A stretch of DNA of 64,000 nt from Seiridium cupressi (Eukaryota > Ascomycota > Sordariomycetes > Amphisphaeriales > Sporocadaceae). A model generated the notes under the pieces. The model saw only the letters and a program-made list of their open reading frames with translations, was not told the DNA's origin and ran no database searches. This document shows, piece by piece, positions 56,301 through 64,000 of this stretch. The stretch lies in the NCBI GenBank assembly GCA_036674765.1, contig JARVKI010000037.1, positions 1 to 64,000 of the forward strand. Direction: 5' to 3'. A program made the position numbers and the translations under genes. The first letter of the stretch is position 1. The number at the start of each line of letters is the position of its first letter.

Positions 56301-57348
56301 TCTCTCCCTGACAACCGCTGATAACAACTTTTCAATATCTGGGTGGACACACTTTGCTATATCATACGAGGATAATCAACCAAGCTTGTATGTGAATGGC
56401 AAACTAGCTGCAACGGGCACCAAATCCGCGTATACAGTTCATCCCGGACTGGACACCCCTGATTCAACGGCCAAAATGAACAATCGATTTGTGGGAGATC
56501 TTGCTGGGCTTCAACTGGTAAATAACACAATGAGTCCCTCCGACATCGAGTCGTCTTACAACGAGGGCCTACCCATACCAAAATCTCCGTTGCCAGTCTC
56601 CTTGGGCGCCAATAATGCTATGTTCCGTGAAGACGGCAACTACACCATAGAAACAACGGGGAATAAGTCGATAACGGTTAACATCGAAGGCACAGCCTCT
56701 TTGCCGATTGACAACTCCTGGACAGTGACTCTTCCTCGAGTTGGACTTCCCGCGAGCCGTGCGAACTCAGACTTAACATTTCTGCTAGACCGATTGGAGT
56801 CACTAAAGGATCATTCTGACTTCGACGTGGCCCATTTCTCGGGTACTGCAAAGTATACCACCCACGTAAATGTACCACAACTCTCTTCAGCGGATCTTCA
56901 CACGCGCTACATCCTTAACCTCGGGCGGGTGGAGAATATTGCCCATGTGATTGTGAATAATCAAAGCATGGGAATATCTTGGGCTCAGCCATACGAGTTG
57001 GATGTTACGTCTGCGATCTTGGTAGGAGGGGATAACATCTTGGTCGTGGAGGTGACCAACTGCTGGCCGAATCGACTGATAGGTGACGAACAGCTACCCG
57101 CTGAAGCCACGTACAATTCAACGATTCAGGATTTCGCCGTGGAAGCATGGCCAGACTGGTTCGAACAGGGTATGAGGGCTAACGATTCTGGCAATTCCAC
57201 AAAAGCCTATGGCGGCTCTGGTAGGAAGCCCGGTGAAAGAGTCACTTTTTCGTCATGGAAGCATTACAACAATGGCGATCCGTTGTTCGAAAGTGGATTG
57301 CTCGGTCCCGTCACTTTAATTAAGGCGAAAGAGATAGCATTGACATAA
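53344..57348 (+). pseudogene. GH106 alpha-L-rhamnosidase-like pseudogene
   Basis: A secreted enzyme of about 1330 residues can be traced. The signal peptide is MPSSRIFVTLIVALCHTCLA. A frame change occurs inside a run of ten C (53437-53446). GH106 signature regions follow: PHVFYHWINGN, ALILDVNAGIP, QLAAMHNAPGYSG and LEIDSYELGQQNWGG. In-frame stops lie at 54114 (TAG), 54258 (TGA), 54963 (TGA, where GEFWAHHTYG is expected) and 55149 (TGA). A second frame shift falls between about 55560 and 55640. The last 590 residues are open. They hold a concanavalin-like insert (HFAISYEDNQPSLYVNGK) and a galactose-binding-like end (DNILVVEVTNCWPNRL). Intact GH106 enzymes remove terminal rhamnose from plant, algal or bacterial polysaccharides. 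The C-run and a 12-G run (53548-53559) could hide sequencing errors, but the four stops could not. Confidence 0.88.
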
Positions 57349-58328
57349 TTGAAAGCTTGCAGCCTTTGCCGTTCAATTTGCGCAACACTAAGGTTCACAT
57401 AATTGAGGGCTCAAGATACACACCACCGCAAATCTATTACGCCTGGGCTAATCCCTAGTGTAAAGGGCGACTAACGCTACGGAGTTAAATAATAGCTAGT
57501 TACTCATACAATTCCGTCCATACTCAAAGAAAGTCTTGAATGATCATCTCTGTCCTTCCTACCTACCTGCTCGCGTTTGGGCTGTGAGGTCCTTTCTAAT
57601 ACTGTGTATCGTTAGTGACAAGTTCGCGTGGAGTTCCGTCCTCCACATGTTCAGGCACTTCCTGGTTCCCTAGGCGAAAACCGTGACTATTTCCGATGAT
57701 GTAATAGTATCCTAAATCGAAATGAAAAGCTAACCCGGTCTATGTGGGATGATCCGTGCGCTCCTGTGTGATTTTCTCAGATTCCACAAACCACCTGATT
57801 TCCGGAAAATGCGGGGTAGCCTTGTTCTCCCCGCTAGTGTGCCGAAACAGAGTCGATTGCACGATGCCATTGGTGACTAGGGAGAAATAGCCCGGCGTCC
57901 AGATCTCGGTTCATCTAGGCAACGGAACATGTACCGGGCAGAGGCCGGCCGTTCGTGGCTTGCTTCACCGGAGTACCAAGGCTCTCAGGGATGGATGGCG
58001 AGAGCATTGATAAAGTTGCATGGTCTAGTGGAAAATGAACAGAGGAACGCAGCTGCTGGTACCTGCTGGGCGCAGTGCGAGGGCGGGCTTTTGTATACCA
58101 GTCGGTTTGACATTATAACTCAACATTTGTCTCGTTGGGCTGTGATGTCAGTAAGTAAGCTGTGACTTGCTTGTCTCTTCATCATCGATCGCTTCTCCAC
58201 TAGAGACGCAGCTTGAATTAGTACATGTACTCATTCTCTCTCACTGTTCGTCGGACTAAAAACAAGACGGCAAGGGGACAGAATTAGAAAAGCTACCAAA
58301 CCATATACTAAGAGATACATGGACAGTT
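57349..58328. other. Intergenic between two pseudogenes
   Basis: About 980 bases. One frame at 57929-58165 contains YRAEAGRSWLASPEYQGSQGW, which is protein-like but not assignable. Nothing else seen. Confidence 0.4.
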
Positions 58329-59518
58329 ATGTTGTTACTATTGTTCGACATTTGGAGTATATGCGTCTACGCCGTGGTTACCGACTTGCCACTCGCCAAT
58401 GGCCCTGCCTTGCCAGTCGACCCAAAGAGCATTCAATTTGGTAAATCTAGGCTAGCACAGTTCAATCACCCGGAGATCCGGCACACCCATGACGACCTGG
58501 GACGTATGTGCACTGGAGTCGTGGAGAGAGAACCCTGGATCACAGCCTATGGCTAGTTCAAGAACGATCAATTTTCAGTAGCGAATTACATAATGCAAGG
58601 CCACAAGGCAGTGATTTGACGCGGGCTGGCCTCCAACTATAGTACATTCACTGTGGATGTGCGGGCAGCATGGCAAAACGCTCTTATATGGTACATCACC
58701 AAAGACCAAGCCCACTGGGACCGTGCTACCACGATTCTTGACGCTTTGGGCTCCAATTTGATGCCCACTGTTAGGACAGACAGGAGTTTACTCATTGCTC
58801 TTGAGGGCCAGCTTTTCGTCAATGCGGCCGAGATCATGCGCTGGGAAGGCAATTGAACCGAGGCAGGAGCGAAATGGCAGGGAGGCACTGGATTTTCCAA
58901 ATAACTCTACTGGCTCTTCGGCCACCAATCCATCATTGTCGGCCAGGCAAACTATGGGATGGCAAGTATTTCGACTCTACTTAGCTTTGCCGTGTATTTA
59001 GAGGATGCTGCGTTGTATAACTATGCTCTGAACATATATCACAACGCCATCTACGGTGACTTGTACGGAAACTGGAATGCCACAACGGGCCAGTCTGTTG
59101 AAGCCGGCCGAGATCCAGGTCTGTTAAATTCCCACGATTCGATCCACCTTCATGGCTCACATATACCAGGACATACACAAATTACCATCAATTGGGCTAC
59201 TGCAGCGGCTCGTACAGTCCAGCCCCAAGGTGGAGATCTTTACAGGCTCGGCGACAATCTACTACTGAAAGCACCCGCGTACAACGCCCAGTTTAATCTT
59301 ATAGTATGGTATGTTATGACCCTAAATTCTCGCGATGCGAAGCAGTTTTAGCCAATGGTCCCTGACAGAACATCTAGGAGCAAAACAAGGGATCAGCACC
59401 TCGAATTTGGGATATGATTTACTACAAATGCAACGTCCGTTGTCGCCTTCCAGCGCCCTGGACAACAAAAGCAAAGGAGTTCCGTTATCCAGAGTATCGT
59501 ATATCCAGTGCGGATTAG
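58329..59518 (+). pseudogene. Alginate-lyase-like (AlgLyase domain) pseudogene
   Basis: One reading frame carries the family sequence throughout but is broken by stops at 58554 (TAG), 58617 (TGA), 58854 (TGA, after RWEGN where W-T-E is expected) and 58902 (TAA, before LYWLFGHQS). Recognisable parts: a hydrophobic N-terminus; FNHPEIRHTHDDLGRM; AAWQNALIWYITKD; FVNAAEIMRWEGN; GQANYGMASISTLLSFAVYLED; TGQSVEAGRD; GHTQITINWATAAARTVQ. A usable intron at 59119-59171 (GTCTGT...TACCAG) joins RDPG to HTQ. After 59300 the C-terminus (IWDMIYY, TTKAKEFRYPE) continues in another frame and ends at TAG 59516. Relatives are secreted polysaccharide lyases acting on uronate-containing glycans (alginate, glucuronan). 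Three stops fit C-to-T or G-to-A changes in CAG, CAA and TGG codons. Confidence 0.8.
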
Positions 59519-59693
59519 TCTAGCTAGGGAGATCTTATCAGAAGAGTCGCTCTAAATGGCGTTACGTAGTAGTTCTGGCACAATTTAGAGGGTTTATTTA
59601 GGACTACCAGCCCGACCGCTTGTTATGCAGATCGTTGTTATCTGGTGATTAGTTACGCTTTGTTGATCTTTGAAGGAAAAGCCCTCAGGTGTT

Positions 59694-61524
59694 TCATGTT
59701 TTGAGTTTGCCCCAGATAGTTCCCCAGTACCGTAGTTGCTCAGCCCGCCAATCATCGCATTCTAGATAATCATTCCCAGCCCTGAATACCATGTTCTTAT
59801 GCTCGAGATGGTAATCTGGCCATCTGGGCGTACTGCCCTCATAATTGGGATCCAGATCGTGGACGAAGGAGATCCAGGCCCGAGACATTCGATTTGACAG
59901 TTGATAGAAGTCAGGATATGGTCCTATCCAATTCGTATTATTTCGGCTTACACTTGGCTCCATGTTGAAGACGAAGCATATTTCCGCATAGTGAGTCGCG
60001 TATACGGGGGCTTCGGTAGCAACTAATTCCTCAAGCCCGTTCCATGGGCTTTGGTCGAAGCGATATGAATACACGGGCTTCCTCTTGTGGCGTGGCAGCA
60101 TAGAATGGTACTGAGTTGTGAATCGACGACCAGCAATTATTGCGCTGTCTCCAACAATTGCAGCGCCACGTTTGTACTGATTTCCCCACTGCTCAAACGT
60201 CTCAGACCCAGTATCGAAAGGGCAACCCTGTGCAGGATCATCTGGGTATAGTTCCATTAGTTTTGTCACTGTCTCGTTTTCCAACCCGGTCCCCATTGCC
60301 CCAAGAAATTGTTGAACGTCTGAGTCGTTGTACAACTTCCCGCGAGGACCGAAAAACGATGCTGTACCTTCATCAGTGTTACTGCCAGCCAATATTGCGA
60401 TATCAGCAACCAGGTCTTGCTCATACGACTCTGAGGGAAGGCGCCTCAGGAAATGTCCATCTATCATTGGCGTCAACACAAAAGGTTTGAGGGCGATAAA
60501 TAAGTCGTCGTAAGGAACTCGTCGAAGACAATCCAATGAATCGCTGTCATTGCCGCAACCCACTGATTTCGTGATATTGTCGTAGATGGGTTGATATGTC
60601 AGTCCAATCTCACTGATAGAGTTCACTGATTTTGTAATCAGCACGCAGCATCCTGTTCTGAAGCGTGGAACGGGACAACTCACATGCTGGACCCAAAGCA
60701 TTGCCACTCTGCATGATCGCTCCGCGGAATAGCCCGTCATGCTGGCCGTCAAAGCCCACGAGATGGTACCCAACACTAAAGCCGCCGGCAGACTCGCCAC
60801 AAATCGTCACAGCATCCGGATCGCCCCCAAATGCGTCAATGTTCTCTTGGATCCACCTAAGAGCAAGGCGTTGGTCAAATAACCCAATATTTGAAACTCC
60901 CGCTTCTGAAACTTCTCTCGAACTCAAGAAGCCCCAGCCGGCGACGCGGTAATTGATCGAAACCGCGATGATAGGTTTCCCAATCGCAACGGACCCATTG
61001 ACAAGATAAGATGTGTTATACCGTTGGTCAGCACTCCCACCTGCGGTGAACCCTCCGCCGTAAATCCAGACGAACACAGGAAGTCTATCTGCCGTCGTCG
61101 TAGTACTTGGTCTTACGATATCCAAGGTGAGGCAATCTATAAACATACATCAGTTACTGCTCATGTTTAATCATCAGAACTTTCACACACCTTCTCCGAG
61201 CATCAAGCCCTCATCAAAGCCTGCATAGCCTGGACAGCTCGGGCTTCGAACTGTCGCATCCCTCTCACCATCCCAGCCATTACTTATTGGTTTAGGATGC
61301 CGGAACCTTAGGCTCTCAACCGGCGGCTGCGCAAATGGTACGCCCAAGAAAAGGTCTTCTGCAAACTGAGGAAGACGGTAACCCCGCAGTGTGCCATTTT
61401 TGACGTTCACAATTGGAGGGCCCACCTCATCATTTGGAAGTTCGACATTTCTAAATTCCCTTGCACTCAGGGTCGTGGCTAAAAACGCGGCACATAAAAT
61501 ACCTTGATATCCAGAGACTAGCAT
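59694..61524 (-). CDS. Secreted type-B carboxylesterase/lipase
   Basis: Three exons, 61524-61191, 61136-60684 and 60625-59694, encode about 572 residues. Intron 1 (G|GTGTGT...TTTATAG|AT) rebuilds GEDCLTLDIVRP; intron 2 (T|GTGAGT...AAATCAG|TG) rebuilds LGPALNSISEIGLTYQP. A signal peptide is present (YQGILCAAFLATTLSA). Catalytic serine Ser227 lies in CGESAGG; the oxyanion loop is YGGGF. The acidic residue is in SNTDEGT and the histidine in THYAEICFVF. The type-B disulfide region EDCLTLDI is intact, and several N-glycosylation sites (NGT, NTS, NET) are visible. It hydrolyses carboxylic esters outside the cell. It is the only intact enzyme among the secreted-enzyme genes here and could once have removed ester groups from the same glycan. 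Confidence 0.93.
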
Positions 61525-63233
61525 GTTGTCGAGGTCTGTGATGCTATATTCTGCTGCTAGATATCAAAACTACAGATGTAATTGGCGCTTTCCTGCTGCT
61601 TGCAACCTGTTCAACTTGTTCAACATGTATACACTTTGCGGGCTTCGTGGCTGCCGGGACTATGCCCGGATGGTGGTCCGGGTCCTAGCTTTACTGAAGG
61701 CATCTGTCGAATCTCTACCTTGCAAAGCTATACTCACAGCAGTGCCTTGGCAAAATAGGGACTTAGCTAAGAGAAACACTCTAACAATAGAGCAATTTTA
61801 GGTTAGAGGAGCTACCAGCTACGAGCTATTGAGGTTTCATGTGGAGGCCGCTAAGTTCTATGCAGCCTATGCGAGATCCATCGCATTGCGCGCTCTGTGC
61901 TCATCAGCCGGTCCAGGTGATCCCGACCAACCTTGACGCCGTACATTCGGGAGATCGACGGCTCCGCTTCTCCGGTGGGTAGTGTAGTAACTAGACGACC
62001 CTACTGTATCTAGGTGGATCCTGGCTGACTGGTATGTCTGCACCCCGCACTGCTGTGCATGTTCAGGATGATGAGTAAATCACCACAGTACATGTGTGAC
62101 GGATCATGGCCAAGTCTATAGTAAGCAGTCAGGTCTGTACAAGCTTAAAGGAATCTTCGAAGATCTTGTAAATAGAGGAGTCTATGAGCCATTTCGGATG
62201 TTGACCTACGCAGAATACGACCTCAAATCATTAGCAGAAGATATATGGACAAGTGGGAGCAAGAATCAGAATGGTCAAATGGGACCCAATCGCAACAATG
62301 GTAAAACTTGTATATGCCCATTTCTCAACAGACAAACAGGAGGGGGTTCTGCCTAGAATACAATTTCACAAGCTATCTTGGAATACTAGAGTTTGACTAC
62401 ATCTCACGTGGTATTTCAGTAAGGATCTCCGTTTCGCTCGGAATTTGCATATTTCAACAACTACGGCCAAATATTCATGTCGACTTGGATTGAACTAAAT
62501 TGGAAGCTCTTTCATGTTTCTTCTGGCGGCTAACGTCGAATGTCTGATTACGAATACAACACTGAAACGGGGGGGGAGGGGGTTAACTGTTACCCAGTTG
62601 ATGGGCGAATTTGGAGTTGCGGCAGAACGAGTTCCACTGGCTCAACGGCACAATTACTCTAAACAATAACGAGCAGGCGGACTATAGCCTGGTAATTTCT
62701 CTATCATCTTACACCGATGTCGTTAGCGCAAACAACATTATCCGATGTGGTAAAGTGGGGGACACAGGTGATGATAATGGTCCGGTCTCTTAATACTGCC
62801 GCAACAAGGATGAAACAGACGCCACGCAAGTGGCCCAAACAAGCCAAGTAACGGGAAGTTATTAAAGGAAAAGAGGTGTTTGTCTTGTGCGAGCGATGGC
62901 GTAAATGTTGGGCTTTGTTCTTTTCAGGAATACACACGAATTGGTACGCACGTTCGTTCTAGTCTGAGATCTATACAGTCATTTCTGATGAATCTTCCAT
63001 CTTCTTTCATGGAATTTCCTCGACAGCTTTCCCTTCCGCCTCTTTCATGATTTGAGTCAGTAGAAGATCCTTTGCAGACTCTCTCCACGATATCTCGGAA
63101 AAATAAGGTTCACTAGTACTTGAGCGACCCCTTGAGAGATTCGTTGAGAGTTCACCAGGCTTGGGTGTAGTCAAATTCCGACCGTATTGTTGCCCCGTTC
63201 GCTATGCTATTTCCTGACCTCAGAGAACATATC
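61525..63233. other. Intergenic, no confident gene
   Basis: 1.7 kb. A frame at 62096-62356 (GLYKLKGIFEDLVNRGVYEPF) and one at 62611-62793 look weakly protein-like but match nothing I know. A G-rich run (eight G, A, five G) is near 62569-62582. Possibly more decayed sequence. Confidence 0.4.
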
Positions 63234-64000
63234 TCAAATCGAGGTGTTAGTGAAAATTTCTGCATTTGGCGTCCAGCCCTCAGGTTGCCAACCGATTTCT
63301 TCCATCGGCCATTGGATCCACAACCTATGCTGCCCATTTATTGCCTGCCAAATATTCTCGATGAGATATGACGGCCACCCCTGCATCCACCAGCAACCAT
63401 TTAATGATTGGAGTAGTACACAGTAATGAGCAAGTATGACGAGAGCGACTTCTTGGCGTTGTCCTAACATCTCCATGTATTCGCTTGAGGCTAAATATGG
63501 CCATGTGAAAACCGTAGTTGTCTCTTGAACGTCCGAAACCGCGCTAGAATCGTTCGCGTCGAGCGCGCGCATGTCTATTGCTGGCAAGCGGCTTTGATGT
63601 TCAAAGAAGCAAGTCTCTAGAATGTCGATGGTTTCCGAGTATATGGTTGCTGCGCGGGAATCGGAGACATTCCTTGAGATTAGTTGACGGAGTGTAGCCA
63701 ATTGCTTGTGCTCGGTTGTGGAAAGCCAAGCTGTTGAAGTCGGCACGGGACGTGATGTGGCATGACCAACCTTGATGCGGCCAAACGTAACGGCAATGGC
63801 GAAAGGTCCCCCGAGTAGCTCTTCGGCAGCAGCATCCGAGATATGGCGCAGACCACGGAGCACTACAAGCCAGTCGAGTATGCCACTGCCATCAAACAGC
63901 AGTATATGGTCCGAAGCTCTAGGCGATGCTACAGTGTAGAAAAAGGTAATGAGGGAGAAGATGAAGAGGGCGGAGCAGTTTGCCGCAGTTACATTACGTA
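63234..64000 (-). CDS. Fungal transcription-factor-like protein, C-terminal part (runs off the window)
   Basis: The frame is open from the window edge to a stop at 63234, giving at least 254 residues of the C-terminus; the start lies beyond 64000. The sequence CSALFIFSLITFFYTVASPR, then GILDWLVVLRGLRHI, then the closing block SEYMEMLGQRQEVALVILAHYCVLLQ with WWMQGWPSYLIENIW, is the pattern of the C-terminal regulatory domain of Upc2/Ecm22-like Zn2Cys6 factors. The DNA-binding zinc cluster would be at the missing N-terminus. Such proteins are nuclear regulators; many in accessory regions are pathway-specific. Its position beside carbohydrate-active genes suggests, without proof, that it once regulated them. 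Confidence 0.75.
   Translation of the reverse strand, partial: RNVTAANCSALFIFSLITFFYTVASPRASDHILLFDGSGILDWLVVLRGLRHISDAAAEELLGGPFAIAVTFGRIKVGHATSRPVPTSTAWLSTTEHKQLATLRQLISRNVSDSRAATIYSETIDILETCFFEHQSRLPAIDMRALDANDSSAVSDVQETTTVFTWPYLASSEYMEMLGQRQEVALVILAHYCVLLQSLNGCWWMQGWPSYLIENIWQAINGQHRLWIQWPMEEIGWQPEGWTPNAEIFTNTSI

Noticed and set aside
1..64000. CRISPR arrays, insertion sequences or prokaryotic operons
   Set aside because: The window is a fungal nuclear region; no regularly spaced repeat-spacer arrays or transposase genes were seen.

Overview
The window is nuclear DNA of a filamentous ascomycete (Pezizomycotina, most likely a Sordariomycete). Evidence: short GT-AG introns of about 50-250 bases with CTRAC-like branch sites, a HET-domain gene, a purine hydroxylase with a fungal-type cysteine-rich linker, a DSC-complex subunit, an intron-bearing tRNA-Gln, and AT-rich or stop-riddled sequence of the kind left by repeat-induced point mutation (RIP). 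The genus cannot be told from the sequence alone.

Left part (1-20.3 kb) is accessory. It opens with an extremely AT-rich, probably RIP-mutated repeat. Then come an FMN-dependent 2-hydroxyacid dehydrogenase, an NmrA-like NAD(P)-binding reductase, a BAHD-type acyltransferase, a three-exon HET protein and a complete three-exon xanthine dehydrogenase/purine hydroxylase. Two dead genes flank the last: a short-chain dehydrogenase relic downstream and an aldehyde dehydrogenase pseudogene upstream.

The middle is mostly conserved housekeeping. At 20-30 kb lie a Gre2-like reductase, Dsc3 (Golgi E3 ligase complex), a kynurenine aminotransferase, the exosome helicase Mtr4 and cytochrome c oxidase subunit 8. 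At 30-36 kb there is a poorer stretch: an uncharacterised coiled-coil gene with an in-frame stop, a candidate Pol III RNA, a 67-residue membrane protein, tRNA-Gln(CTG) and a decayed MFS drug transporter. At 36-51 kb are a mitochondrial PPR protein divergent from mitoribosomal protein Rsm25/mS23, an Alg14-like protein with an unusual multi-membrane N-terminal extension, inner nuclear membrane protein Ima1, sphingolipid 2-hydroxylase Scs7 and a von Willebrand A protein.

The right end (51-64 kb) is accessory and decaying. It holds an unrecognised gene relic with a stop, a GH106 alpha-L-rhamnosidase pseudogene (four in-frame stops, two frameshifts), an alginate-lyase-like polysaccharide lyase pseudogene (four in-frame stops), an intact secreted type-B carboxylesterase and the 3' part of a Zn2Cys6-type regulator that runs off the window. 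Together they look like a former extracellular carbohydrate-degradation set that has largely been lost. I worked out splice sites by eye from reading-frame continuity; none is confirmed by transcripts.
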